The position numbers and the translations under genes are program-made. The notes below the pieces were generated by a model. That model was not told where the DNA came from and made no database searches. It was given only the letters and a program-made list of their open reading frames with translations. 64,000 nucleotides of DNA from Tetracladium setigerum (Eukaryota; Ascomycota; Leotiomycetes; Helotiales), in assembly GCA_031472005.1 (NCBI GenBank), contig PZJY01000006.1, positions 434,001 to 498,000 of the forward strand, read 5' to 3'. Below, in pieces: positions 1-12,948 of the stretch; the stretch's first letter is position 1, and each line of letters starts with the position of its first letter.

Positions 1-3000
1 TGACTACCATTCTGAAAGGCAAAGATGTTGACATCTTCTTGCCATCCGCTTTTGCTTTACAGACAGTTCTCCTTAATCACCTCACGCTTTCTCAGCGAAG
101 TCTTCCACTGATTACTTTCGATGGAGAATTCGAAGAGCAGGTCAAGGCATTCCTTACTTCGGTGTCACAAATCATCTATCAAACAATTAGTTCTGCAGAG
201 GATAAGACCCAATTTAAGAACACTGCTGACATCATTGATGGTCGTCTCTTCCGACTAATTTTACAGGCCATGTGCGATGGTACTCTGAGTGAGCAGTTGC
301 CCGAGGCAGCTATTCAAGACTGGACGTTGATCTACAAGGCTGTGGTAAAGTTGACCGAGGTCAAGCTCTCTCCAAAGGGGAGCGCTAAGTCCATATCTTC
401 AACAATCACCAAACCAAAGGCGGATCTTGGAGAGGCCCCAGATGAGACGGGCGTTCTACCTTTCTCAAATTCGGTCTTTGATAAGCATCTTGCATCCATC
501 AAAGTTGAAACCGACACATCTATTAACACTCGTCTCTCGGCGATGAAGATTTCTCGTGAGCCTCAATACTGGCACAGTCACAAGAGACCCCTCAATCCGA
601 AATATGCCCCTCCACCAAAGGTCTCCAAATGGCGGTAGGTTTAAATCAATTCTCTGAGAATGCGAGGCTCTTTCCAATTAGTTGCTAACCTATTGAAACA
701 GAAACCCGCTCAGAACCAACCAATTTTACATGAGCGAAATGACTAAATATGCCGCAAGTTTGACTGGAGCGAAAGGCAAGGCTTTGGATCCGGAAACAAT
801 CACTGTTGGGCCAAAGGTTCTGCGAAAGATTGTGGAAGATAAGCCAGAAAAGCCCACGGCGCAAGGGAAGAAACCCATACCCAAGACTCAAAGGTCAACC
901 AAAAGAAGGGCGAAGCAAAGAAAGGAACCAAGCAAGCTGCGGCTGGTATGTCGAAGAAGGATCAAATGAAAGCTGATAATCTGGCACGAAAGGGCGACAC
1001 AGAATTGGACAAGGCTTTGAATGCCTGGGGTGCTATCATGAAAGGCCTTGAAAGTGTTACAGATGACCAAGAACGCTATCTTAAGACTGTCGACTACCTC
1101 AACGGCCTAGATTCCGCAAAATTTGACCATTTAGAGGCCGAGGTCAGCGCATACATGCTGCAATCTTTGCTCTTCTGGTGGGCAGGTTACTGCAAAGCGG
1201 ACAAAAAGGCCGAGGGCTACTACGTCGTTGCTCTCATCTGGTCTACGATCCGTTCAGTCTGCACATCCAGGGCCGTGGTCACAAAGGTTATCCTGGAAAA
1301 TATTGAGAAAATCTGTTCGCTTCTTAAGATCTCGCACGCCATGACCGATCTACCAAAGACCCTCGCCGAACGCAAGTTGTCATTTGTTTTCAAATATCCC
1401 GTCCGATCACAATCTCTCGACATTGAGATGGAACAGTATGCATTCCAACTAGATTATTGCGGACCTTACATGGACCGAATGCTCGATGCAAAGGCCGATC
1501 CACGTGTCTCCAACTTCATCCCTGATGGCTGGCAACGAAAAGTGCTTGATCAGTTGGATGCCAACAAGAGTGTCTTCGTTGTTGCACCAACTTCGGCGGG
1601 AAAGACATTCATCAGTTTCTATGCTATGGAGCAAGTTTTGAGAGCTGATAATGATGGCGTTTTGGTTTTCGTTGCCCCAACAAAGGCTTTGGTCAATCAA
1701 ATTGCTGCAGAAGTTCAAGGTGTGTCCATCAACTACAGTTCCTCCCGAGGGTTTTCTAACTTGCATAGCACGCTTTTCAAAGCGATTCCCTCTACCTGGT
1801 AAAGGTGTCTGGGCCATTCATACTCGTGATTATCGAATCAATAACCCTACTGGATGCCAGATTCTTGTCACAGTACCACATATCTTGCAGACCATGTTGC
1901 TGTCTCCCTCGAACGCCAAATCATGGGCCCCGCGAGTTCGCCGAATCATTTTTGATGAAATTCATTCCATTGGATCGGCTGAAGATGGTGTAGTCTGGGA
2001 ACAGCTCTTGCTACTAGCTCCATGCCCCATTGTTGCTCTCTCGGCCACAGTTGGTAACCCTGAGCAATTCAATGCATGGTTGGGCGAGACCCAAAAGTCT
2101 TTGGGATCAGAGATTACCATGATTGAGCACAAGACCCGTTACTCCGACTTGAGAAAATACTTCTACGAACCCCCGAAAACTTTCAGCTTCTCAAAACTGG
2201 GCAAGTCCTTTGGAGTTGGACTTGGACTTGATGGTCTGACTGGTTTTGAGGCCGTTCACCCGGTATCTAGTTTGGTCGATAAGTCTCGCGGAATGCCTGA
2301 TGATCTTGCACTTGAACCTCGAGACTGTCTTTCTTTGTGGAGAATGATGGTGAAGTGCCAGACGGACGATTTCAAGGTTCCAGCTTCCCTTCATCCCTCA
2401 AAGGCATTGCCACCTTGCATCCGCAAGGTTGAGATTTTCGCCTGGGAGAAGGAGTTGAAACTTGCCTTGCAAAAGTGGATGGCCCAGGATGACTCTCCCT
2501 TCGATAAAGTACTAGCTGGTCTCACAACTAGCACAGCTACTGCAATTGACGAAACACTGGACAGCTCCTCCTCTTCAACTACTAGTGGTGAAAACCCTAT
2601 AAATCCAGACAATCTCATGGAAACAACTTTGCCTCTTCTACTTCAACTACACAAACGACGTGCTTTGCCCGCAATTCTGTTCAATTACAATCGTTTGGCT
2701 TGCGAGCAAATCGCTTCGGCTATCCTACACCAGCTTGTTGAAGCTGAGTCACAGTATAAGGAGACTCCACAATGGAAGAAATTAATTGAAGGACATGAGA
2801 AATATCTTGAGATCAAGGAGAAACAGGCAAAGAAGTCATCGAAGCCAGCAAAGGCAGCAAAGAAAGCCACGAAAGGCTCAGATGATGAAGATGGCGATGG
2901 TGGGTCCAAAAATGATCGTTTGCGTGACGATGCGTCTGAGGGGTCGTCTTTCTATGACCTTTTCGATCCAGAGGCTCCACAGCAGGAGTTCAGCTTCGCC

Positions 3001-4894
3001 AATCCCAAATTCTTGCAAGCGTCCGAGTTGGCAATCTATGTTCGACAACTTCGTCGCAAGGGTATCAATGAGGACCTCATCGGGCTTTTGCAGCGTGGAA
3101 TTGGTGTCCATCACTCCGGTATGAATCGAAAGTATCGCCAGTGTATCGAAATGCTTTTCAGAAAGGGTTTCTTGCGAGTCGTTGTGGCCACTGGAACACT
3201 GAGTCTCGGTATCAACATGCCTTGTGCTACTGTTGTCTTCAGCGGAGACTCTGTCTATCTGACAGCCCTCAACTTCCGTCAAGCAGCTGGTCGTTCAGGT
3301 CGTCGTGGTTTCGATCTTTTGGGTAATGTTGTTTTCCAAGGCATTGATAAAATTCGAGCTCGTCGACTTCTGAGTTCGAAACTTCCTGATCTCACCGGTC
3401 ACTTCCCTATCACAACGACTTTGGTTCTTAGGTTGTTTGCGCTTCTGAAAGACTCCAAGGACTCTCCATACGCCAGGAATGCCATTAACTCTCTACTATC
3501 CCAGTCGCGCCTGTACCTCGACGATAAGGAGAGTCATAAAGCGGCAGTCTTGCACCACCTGAGATTCTCAATTGAGTACCTTCGTCGAAACGGTCTTATT
3601 GGGCCCAATGGAGAGCCGATCAATTTCTCTCCCGTCGTGTCTCATCTTTATTTCACAGAGAATGCCAGCTTTGCATTTCATGGTATGTTCAATGCGCTTT
3701 TTTGTTTCATCGCGTTAACGTGTTTTAGCACTCCTCAAAGGTGGATTCTTCCACAAGCTTTGTGCAGATATCGATGAGGATGGAGAAAAGATTACCTACC
3801 AGATGATGCTTACCCTGAGTCACTTGTTTGGGCGACGGGCTTGTAGAGATGCCATTGTTAGGGAGACAGAAGGCAAACCAAAGACTCCTGCCTCATTGAT
3901 TACCCTTCCAGCTATGCCAACGGGAGCAACCAGTATCCTCAGCCAGCATAACAAAGATACTTTGGGCATTTTTACCAACTATGTCACCAGCTTCGCTTCT
4001 CAACACATTGATGACGAGGAAGGACAATTGCCCCTCACTGCAACCCTTGTTGGAAAGCAAGCAGATGATGAGGATAGTGACGAGGACAGCGACGACGAGG
4101 AAGAATTCGACTTCCTCCATCGTCTCCCTGAGCCAAAAGCTAGATCTGCATTCGTTGCACTTTCTGGTCACGGTGACAGATTCAAGACGATTGAAGATTT
4201 GTGTAGCTCGGCCCGCGAAGGTGTCTTCCTTGAATCAGCTGTCATCCCTCATCTCGACATCCATCCAGAAGAAAACCCTGCTCCTCTTAACGCATATCTC
4301 CTGGATTTCTTCCTCCATGGTGCTCTTGATCCGCTTGAGAAGGATAATGGGATTCTAAAGTCCGAGGTAAGAATCTCCTTTCCCTTTTTGGTGAATTTAC
4401 ATGCTCATATCGTCTTCTAGGTGTGGTTCGATCTCAACGACTTCTCCATGATTCTTGCCACGATCTGTACATCTCTCGCCATCTACCTCGGCATCGCAAG
4501 CGCAGATTCAGACGCCGAAATGCTCGACGTCATGGGCACCGGCGAAGCTGCCGAAGCGGAAGAAGACGAACAAGAAGCTGCCGCGCTTGAACTCGCATCC
4601 GCCTCCTCTATGGTATCTGGCACCACCAACACCAGATCCACAATCTCATCTGCCTCCTCTGCTGCAACTGGCAAGATCTTCAGCAAGAGCAAGAAGAAGG
4701 TTGCCGATGACTGGGATGCGGACGAGGACGAGATGACCGCTGAAGATAAATTCCGAGAGTCGGAGCAAGCGAATGGGAGTGGAACTGGTAGCAAGAGTGA
4801 TGACGAAGAGTATGATCAGTTGATGAATGTGTTGCGTGCCTTTAGGAAGTTGAGGACGGAGTTTGATGCGAAGTTCCATGCCATTTTCGCCTAA
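1..4894 (+). CDS. DDX60/Ski2-like DExH-box RNA helicase, 5'-truncated by window edge
   Basis: Large superfamily-2 helicase, probably an RNA helicase of the DDX60/Ski2-like group; the start lies upstream of base 1. Exons read 1-634, 702-1719, 1769-3682, 3729-4366 and 4421-4894, joined by 46-67 nt GT-AG introns. Visible motifs are the Walker A APTSAGKT near 1583-1606, the DEIH box near 1953-1964, SAT (ALSATVGNP) near 2040, and in the second RecA domain VVATGTLSLGINMP and the motif VI QAAGRSGRRG near 3277-3308. A Lys/Ala- then Asp-rich insertion (about 2812-2920) lies in the helicase core, and the C-terminus is acidic and low-complexity. In exon 2 the frame changes by one lost base somewhere in about 883-945, inside a Lys-rich linker. 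I found no intron that explains it, so it is a sequence error or a real frameshift. The family call is firm; the ortholog is not. Confidence 0.9.
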
Positions 4895-5611
4895 ATCATT
4901 CTCTTCGTATATGTCCCCTTTTGGAGGGAAAAGTCGTACGAACGAAAAGGATAGGGGAGGACGATCACAAATTTCACGAACGATATGATGCAAATGAACC
5001 AAAAAAAAAGAAGAGAGAGAAAAGCATATCCTCTAGAGATTGAATTATTTCGTGATGATGTACGAAAAGGGGAAGAAAAAGATTGTCATGATGCATGGAT
5101 GGGAGGTGGTTGCATACAGATGAGAAGGAGGGATAGAAGAAGGGAACTTACCCCAGCCGTTGTTCATTTTTTCTTTATTTACCGCAAAATATTGTCGTAG
5201 GTAGTAACAAAAGCTACGGTATCAAAATAATCCATGGTTTCGTTTGGAAAATAGTGACATGTAATTCTGCGAGGCCTGAATATCAATTGTGGAGGAAATC
5301 TCCCGACAACGGCACCACGACACTTGATAGCCAGGAGGTTCAATTATCTCAATGAGTCCAAGGATCAAAGCTGGACGTTAAAAAAGCAATTAACAGAAGA
5401 CGTTCACTTCGTTTAGATATAATCCTTTCAACAGATCAAGACTATGATACTTTACAGGTATTTTCGCTCCAACATTGCAAAACCAAGAGGATAAAAGAAA
5501 TAAAAAAAGCATCCCAACCATTCCCATTTCCCAAAACCCCTTAAAAACATAAAAATAAAATATATGCACAACTCCAACATCTACCATCTAACTCAAACTC
5601 AATCCATCCAC
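4895..5611. other. intergenic, convergent 3' regions
   Basis: Between the helicase stop and the stop of the convergent cupredoxin gene. The sequence is A/G-rich at first, then T/A-rich, with no credible coding frame. It presumably holds both 3' UTRs. I see no RNA gene or repeat. Confidence 0.6.
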
Positions 5612-7720
5612 TCATTTAGGCTGCGAGATCCAAACCATCACCGGCCCAGCAACAACATAGCCCTTCAACTCCTCATACTTCACATCCGGCTTACTCACCA
5701 CAACAGCCCACACATGTCCCGACAACTCCACCGGCACAGCAGCCTTCTGCCCACTCTCAACCTTAGTATACCACACCTTCCCCCAAGCCCCAAACCACGC
5801 AACCCACTGCTCACCTTGTCCTGCTCCAGCCGTGATCTTGATCTCCGTCAGCCTATCCGCTCCCGCGGGGATAGCCGCATCAACCGTCAATGCAGGCCAA
5901 ACCTTATAGTCGAGTTTCTGCGGACAGGAATCCCCCTCGATGTAATGCGTCGAGATGTACGAGTACACCAAATCAGCCGGGAGCGCCGCCTCGCGCGGTG
6001 CCGCGGCTGGGATGTGGTTCTGCATCATGTTGATCATGCCCGCCATTCGCGATTTCGAGCCCAAAGTCGACGCGAGACAGCCGATCATCCATGGATCCGT
6101 TGTGACGATGGAGCTGATAATGTCAAGGAGGAGTCCAATCTCAAGTAGGACGAGTGTGAGTGCCGATTTGGTGAATTCTTCGACGGTGGAAGAGGGGTAT
6201 TTGTAGTTGCACATTCCGATGACTTCTTTCTTGTAGTGTGTGAGTGAGTCTGTGGACGTGGAGCGGTGCACGATGGCTTGTGCGCCATGGAGCCGATGGT
6301 GTTGGTTATGGTTGAGGGGTAGATGTTCTTCCATGAGCCGGTCGTGAGGTCGTTGTGGCCTTTTACGAGGGCGGCGACGAGGACGTTGTCAACCCAGTTG
6401 AGGAGTTGGAGGAGCTTCTCTGCGCCCGGGGAGAGGGTTGCGCCCCAGTTGTAGCTGGATGGTTGGTAGCCGCCGGCCATGTCGGCGATGTTTTTGGGGA
6501 TTTCGGCACCGGGAGCGGGCATGTTGTCGATGGGTTTGTTGGCTTCTTTGGGTGGGGTGTTGTTGTTGTTACCGCCGTTGGCTGGAGGGGCGTTGTTGGA
6601 TGGAGGGGGTGCTGTGGCTCCTCCTTGGCCGCTGTTGTTGACGATGATGGTACCGTTGATGGTTAGAGTTCCGACGAGAGGAGCCTCGTTGGGGATGGTG
6701 CTGGTAGGAGCTTTGGCAGCGAGAGCCTTGAATGCTTCGAAAGTGTTACCTTCTTTTGGTCTGGATTTTTCTTTCGGTTAGTGACGAGACAAGGTTGAAG
6801 AGGAGTGATGGAAGAACTTACGCGTTGACACTACCAACCATGCCAACTTGACAATGAGTACCAGTTGTTTGAGCGCAGTAATACCAAATTGGCTTTGTGT
6901 CCTTGACGGTGATCTCAAAGGTGGCTCCTGATGGAGAAACTCGAGTGGGAACGAATCCACTTGAGAAACCCTCCTTCTCTAGAGGCTGGCAAGGGCTATC
7001 GAAGTTGGACTGGGTGACGGTGTGATTCTTGGGGTTGAATTTGAAGGATAGAACTTCTCCGACAAGAGAGTTGACCTCGGCTGGGGCGAAAGTAAAGGTG
7101 CCTCCTGGACCAACTTCAATGCTGGTCTTTCGGAGTCCACCGACTGGAAGTCCGTTGGCGGGAGAGATACTTGGGGTTTGAGCGACCTTGGCTTTCTCTT
7201 TGAACGCTGCAAGTGTTTTGTCTCCCTCATTAGGACTGCGAAGCAAGTTAGACAGAGTTCAGGAGTGATATGAAGATGACTTACGGGTTTACGGCGTAAA
7301 CCATTCCAGACTGACAATGGTTACCGGCAGTTTGACCACAGTAAACCCAGATTGGCTTGGTATCCTTGACCTCAATGGTCCAGGTAGTAGGCGAAGCGTT
7401 GACTAGATCTTGAGTTGGTACGAAGCCAGAGAAGAAACCATCCTTTACTGGTACACATGGCTCGTCAAACGAGGATTGTGTGACTGAGTGATTCTGAAAA
7501 TAATTGTTAGACTGCTTTAAAAAGGCTGAATGATATATAATCGCAAACTGACCTTTGGGAAGAAGTGGAAGGTGATAGTATCACCAAGTTGGGCAACTGT
7601 TGACTCTGGACTGAAAAGTAATTTTCCATCCTTTCCAACTGTAACCTCGTGGTTAACGGTTGCCGCAACCGAAGCGACCCCAAGCGCCAAAACAAATGAG
7701 AAAGATTTAAGCCACGACAT
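5612..7720 (-). CDS. secreted protein with two plastocyanin-like (cupredoxin) domains; one-base frameshift
   Basis: Four exons on the minus strand: 7553-7720, 7285-7493, 6822-7235 and 5612-6760, with GT-AG introns of 49-61 nt. The N-terminus MSWLKSFSFVLALGVASVAA is a signal peptide. Two tandem cupredoxin domains follow. Each has an early NHxVTQS copper-ligand His segment and a later WxYCxQTxGxHCQxGM segment carrying the Cys/His/Met ligands, so both copper sites look complete. A Thr/Pro/Asn-rich linker (about 6540-6700) leads to a roughly 300-residue C-terminal region I do not recognise. Around 6283-6286 the frame shifts. The summed exon length is 1940 nt, exactly one base short of a multiple of three, so one missing base would restore a 646-residue protein. 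Extracellular redox or copper-binding function is inferred. Confidence 0.82.
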
Positions 7721-9073
7721 GATTGATAATTTGCAACTCCGACCGATAAACGACAAGAGAAGAGAGAGATAGAGATAATGAGATGCGATGAGAGGATGCG
7801 AATGGAAGGAAAACCCGAGTGGAAAAGAGGGAAATTGAGATGATATTTCAAGCCAAAGCAACAGCTGCTACGGGCCGGTAGAAAAATAAGAAACATTCCC
7901 CCTTCCCGACGACAGGGCTTGTCTGTGTTGGCCAGGGCGAAATTCCTTATGCAGCATCTTTGTAAGTTGCCAAAATAAGAATGTTATGAGAGACCAGCGT
8001 TGGATGTAATCTCGGCCGGCCGCGACTGGTGGAGATGTTGGTGGTGTTGGCAGTGGCTGCGGCCATCTTTTTTTAGCGCTGACTGTGTTACTTGGGTTCT
8101 CGGGTAGCGCATCTCCAGAAGATTTGGCGTGGAAAGGGAGAGCCGCAGCAAACACGCTGGACAAATCTTTACAAGGACCTCCTTACACGCCAACATCGGC
8201 TATTTGCCATCCGATAAGGTTATATCATACCCGTCAGATTATTTGAGTGATGCGAGGTTGATTTACGTTTTTTTTTCCTTTCGGATGCTGTTGTTGATGA
8301 TTCCCAACCACGAGTCGCCTCCCATCATCAAATTGATGTTACTTCGATGCATGTGCTCAGTCTCACATCATGACAAACCCAAGCATAATTATTCTCTTCC
8401 CGAACTTTACCTGTACTCCGTAGAGTCAGAATAATATGAGTGGAAGAACGGTTGTTTGTATGACCGCCCTCTCCCATGTCGCGCTGGTAGAGAGTCCCAT
8501 CCTTGCAAACATACAGTAACGGCGGGGGTCAAAGAAATCACGGGGAATCCTCATTTCGCATGTGTTGGATAATGAAATAAGTTAGTTGCCTGTGTCGTCT
8601 TTGTCAGCGAATAATCTGAATATCTAGGGAATTAAGTGCTGGCTTGGGAAGTTGTGGCTGCATCTCTGTATGGCTTGTTCTGTTTTGTTTTGCCCATCAT
8701 CCTCCTCCCGCTTCGGTTAAATGTCCGGATTGGTTGTTTTCTCACCTCAGCGGCTTGGGCAAGCTCACATTCCAAGGGTCAGCCTGGTGCAGCCATTGAA
8801 ACAACAAGGCTCTTCAGCCCCAAATGCTGCTCATCTTTCCCATCCCTGTTGCTGATGCTGCATCGTTGGAGCATTGGTAATTATGCCTGTCGCTTCGGCA
8901 TCGCATTTACATTTTTGGAATGCGCCTCTTCTTTGCTTCCCTAAAGTAACCTCGGATTCCCCATCCAGTCTCTTTTGTTTGTTGAACTGTGTGTGTGCTT
9001 GTATTTCATCCTTTTCCTATTCTTCGTCTGAAGTTCGCTGCAGATAGCAAATCGCAAATATAAAATCGCAATC
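7721..9073. other. divergent promoter region, 1.35 kb
   Basis: Separates the starts of the cupredoxin gene (minus) and the SUR7-family gene (plus), so it must contain both promoters. Short open frames here have no family motifs or splice support. No repeats or RNA genes were recognised. Confidence 0.5.
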
Positions 9074-10271
9074 ATGAGGGGAGCTCTTGCTGTCTCGGCA
9101 TTTCTGTGCACAACTGCCGCAGTGCTAACTCTCCTGGTCCTCCTCGCTGGAATCAATAAAAATATCTTGACCAACTGGTACTTCTTGAGGGTATGTCTTC
9201 CATCGTTTGTTGAAATTGGCGCAAACTAACATTTGAAAGACAAACACTGCTGGTCTCGACGTTAAATCGGCTCTTCAATCCTCTTCTTTCCTCCAAGACC
9301 TCAGCAAGCTCACTGGTGTTGATCTTGTTGGCAAGGAACAAACTGCCGAGTCTTTGGGTATCTCGCCAATATATACCGTCTCTCTTTTCTCATCATGCGC
9401 AAAAGCTGGCCCCTCGGGCGATGCTGCGACAAACTGCACTGCAAGTGCATTTGGATACTCCTTCAACCCAGTTGAATCGCTCAAGCTCGACACCACTGGA
9501 CTGGAGGGCATTCTCCCTGCAGATTTCCTGTCCTCCATCACCTATGGAACCGCCTCTCGTGCAATCGCTGTCGCTTTTATTCTCGCAACTGGCTTCTCGC
9601 TTGGCACGGTCATAATGAATATCCTGAGTTGCTGTGCTCCAGCATTCGTCTTCGCTAGCATGTTGACTTCCATCATGGCCACCATCTTCCAACTTGCGGC
9701 ATCAGCGGCCGCGATCGCCGTGTTCACCAAACTCAAGAACAAGTATAACAGCGAACTTTCGGATTCTGGAATCAAGACATGGTTGGGCTATAACCTCTTC
9801 GCTGCAAGCTGGATCGCCTTCGCTCTTCTATTCCTCAACACAATCTTCCTCGTCTTCACCTGGCGTCGCAACAAGACTACCAAGCGTCGTGGTACTGGTC
9901 GTGGACGAACTCTCATCGATCACACTGGTCTAGATCTCAAGGGAGGAGAAGGAAACAAGGGTTTCGGACCACCCAAGCGCACCAGGACGATTCAGCTGAT
10001 TAAGAACCACCTTCCCTTTGGAGGCAAGCACAAGTATGCTCAAATCGATCGTCAACATGGAGTCAAGAGCATCACTGTCACGGACCACGACGCTGATCGT
10101 GATATGTTGGTGAAGAAGGGCTTCGGTGGTGGAGAGGACGAGCATGATGATGATCGCGAGGAGTTGGTTCGTGGATCAACTAGAGGTATTTCTATGCAGC
10201 CACTGGGAGGGAAACCTGCTGGTACAAAGACCGTGGAGACTGGTTACGAACCATTCAGACATGCTGCTTAA
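9074..10271 (+). CDS. SUR7/PalI-family four-TM plasma-membrane protein
   Basis: Two exons, 9074-9190 and 9240-10271, with a 49-nt intron (GTATGT donor, ACTAAC branch site). The protein has 382 residues. Topology is typical of the SUR7 family: an N-terminal TM segment (residues about 5-25), an extracellular loop with two cysteines (SSCAKAG and ATNCTAS), three more TM segments around residues 165-265, and a long basic then acidic cytosolic tail. In yeasts SUR7 proteins mark eisosome-associated membrane domains; PalI/RIM9 relatives act in ambient-pH signalling. The long charged tail and TM layout favour a SUR7-type protein, but I cannot separate the two subfamilies by eye. The start is the first ATG, directly before the TM segment. 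Confidence 0.85.
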
Positions 10272-12948
10272 GTGGGTGGGCGGGAGCTATGAGACTTGTG
10301 GAATTTGGTGTACGAGTACTTTGATGAGCGGGCATGGTGACAAGGCGTATATGTGTGTTATTTTGAATAAATTATCCTTTTTTTCCCTCAAATGTTAATT
10401 TCTCGTGAGGCATTCTTTTTTGATACTGCGGATTGATGAATACTTGTCTCCAAATGAACAAGAATTAGATCGTCCAGGGATCCACAGAAAACCTCCCCAC
10501 AACCCCGAAAAGGAAATACTCCTGATGAGTGAGCAAAAATCGGTGGAGCAGCAATAAGTACCCTACTATATCAAACTATTGAAACAGAGTGACGGTGCTG
10601 ATTGATTTCCATTACCGCTGACGTGATACGGGGTAGTGTCAATTCTGACCGTCACCGTGAGAATCTAGATGAGATGTTGTGAGAACTGAGCCGCTTAGAG
10701 TATGATAGAAGAGTAAGGTGGCAAGTAAAAGTAAAGGTCGATTACTGCGTTCGTTCAAGGGAAAAAATCTGAACGCTTGAATTGCGTTCTCAGTGTAATA
10801 TAGTTGAGTAAATTTTAATCCACGCGTGCGGGTTCGAATTGGTGAAATGTGACAAATGAGTCGGTCTCCGATTTGAGCTCCTTCTCATCAAAAGGTTCCT
10901 AGATATTATACTTGATTACTATTAGCTGAAAAATGAGGAAGCAAGGAGTGTTTTTCTCGTCCTTTTTCGTACGGAGGAATGTTCTTGTTGGCGATTTTGA
11001 AATTTTGCATCTGTCGGGGCGCATAACATGGTTGTGGTTTAAATCCAGGGCTGTGGCAACTGCATGCCATGCTTGAGTTATTGCTAGGATAATGATTCAA
11101 GAGCCAGAGGGTAGACAAGGGGATTGAATTATTGTGATGTATTCTGTACTTGAATTACAGTGAGGAAAGGACATGACAAGGGCCGAAAAAAGGTGGGTTG
11201 TCTTCGTCACGTGCTGACGTGCTTCGTGCTTTCCATGTACAGGACACTCCTGTCGACGACGTGTTTGCATTCCAGCTCCGAATTTGATTTAGAACCTCTC
11301 CTTGTCTTCAGTTTCACCTCCAACCAATATCGCTGATCTCCCCCAAAAGATTATATACTGATAATCGAAGGGAAGAGACAGCAAGGAAGAAGATTCGAGG
11401 AACTAGACCCAGCGAGGACAGAAGCACGAAGGAAGGGGGAAAAATTAAGCAAGGCAAGAATTCGAAGCCAAAATAGAAGCTCAAATCAGCAACTATTGAG
11501 AATATTCATTCGTTTCATCAATCTCCTCAACGACATGGTCAATATTTCTCATCAATCCCCGTCTGACATAAAGCAATGAAAGGGGAGATTCAGATCCTAG
11601 AAAATAAGTAAGAAGGTATAATTTGCATCATCAGGTGCAGACCAAAGTACTTGGAGGAGATATGCCCCATGACAGAATTCTTATGACGCGCAGATGAGAA
11701 AACATGTGTCAGACCAAGGGATTGACACCATTCTCAGATTGATCAAAAAAATGAAAGCGAGTCAAAAGCGCCAAAAGAAACTTCATGAAAAAGGATTGAT
11801 CAATGACCTGATGATCACTCGAAATGCAAAAGATTTGTCAATTTTCATAGAAAATCGCTGAAATTGTATTGTAGGAACGAGGAGCATACCAGTCCGTGTG
11901 GATTGGGTGTCTGGCTGCTGGCATGCCTTCGAGAATCTATCCGCGGAGATATATCTCAGTTCAGACGCTTGGAGGATGTAGATGTCTCGCGAAAAGAAGG
12001 CAGATGGCGTGTTTTTGTTGATATGTACTTCTGCATTTTTTGGGTTTTTTGGGGGCAAATCGTATTGTCCGCGACGATTTAATCGCAGCCCCTTATCTCG
12101 AAAAGAAGTCCCCATCAGAGATGTGTCTTCACTGCCTGCTCATCCCTTTTCAAATTCCAATTCCAACAACACGTCTTGAGAATTCACAAGCTGTCTGTCG
12201 AAATTAAGGCCAAGGAAGCCCACTCTTGGATGTATCAGAAACCCGCAATTATTTCTCGGCAGATCTTTTGCACAACACCGCACCTATTGTCAACTTTTGT
12301 TCTTTTTGTATTTCGAGTTCGTCATCTGCATACCTGTTTAGCATTCAGGGCATTTGTTGATTTTCTATTGCGTGGCGGTCAAGAAGGTTTGAAGAATACC
12401 ACAAGTTGTCAAGCCAATACCCTCGTGGCACGACCCTGACAGCCAAGAGTCAAGCGAGTCGAAGGTTCCACCCTTTATCTTTCGGCCCTATCTGAAGTTT
12501 AGGGCTGGAGCCGGCTATCCGGTATTTCGGTACTCATGTTCCGTACGCAATCCAGATAACTTTTTTTGTCCTGTATAATTCCAATGTCTGTTTTGGAGAG
12601 ACAGCTCATTTGCCATCGTTACGGAAATGCCACAACAAATAAACACGCGATGTTGCTGTTAAATTTAAAGATGACCCTTCCGATTCAGGGTAGACTATAG
12701 AGTGGATTCAAAGGATTAAAGATTGATTACCCACTCTATTACCCCTCTGGTCTTCATGAACCTAGTGAGAGCCAATTGAGGGGGACTATCAAAGAACGCA
12801 CCCCACCATTCAACCACTTGTACGAATCCCCCTTGCAGACCCTTTAACGCCGGGACCGAGTACCTCAGTCGACTACGAAATAGTTGAAAGGTCTCTCGTT
12901 CTTTTTTCCAAGATACCAAGCTTACAATCCTTCTGTACAATATCCAGC
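10272..12948. other. 2.7-kb intergenic stretch without a recognisable gene
   Basis: Both strands contain only short frames with random-looking composition. There is a purine-rich, 5'-UTR-like tract around 11345-11470 and an ACGTGCTGACGTGC element near 11209-11223. A long untranslated leader or noncoding transcript is possible, but the sequence does not establish one. Confidence 0.45.

Noticed and set aside
946..1002. Possible intron (GTATGT ... CACAG) in the helicase linker to explain the frame change
   Set aside because: It is 57 nt, a multiple of three, and leads to a TGA in the resulting frame; the coding frame needed afterwards is already open through this segment.
8129..8944. Open frames of about 100 codons in the intergenic interval
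   Set aside because: Composition is unlike neighbouring genes and no motifs or splice sites support them; they lie in the divergent promoter region.
10820..10845. GGTTCGAATT, resembling a tRNA T-loop
   Set aside because: The surrounding sequence does not fold into a cloverleaf and lacks the paired CC after the loop and any anticodon arm.
11783..12439. Open frames on both strands in the 2.7-kb gap
   Set aside because: Overlapping frames on opposite strands with no recognisable motif.
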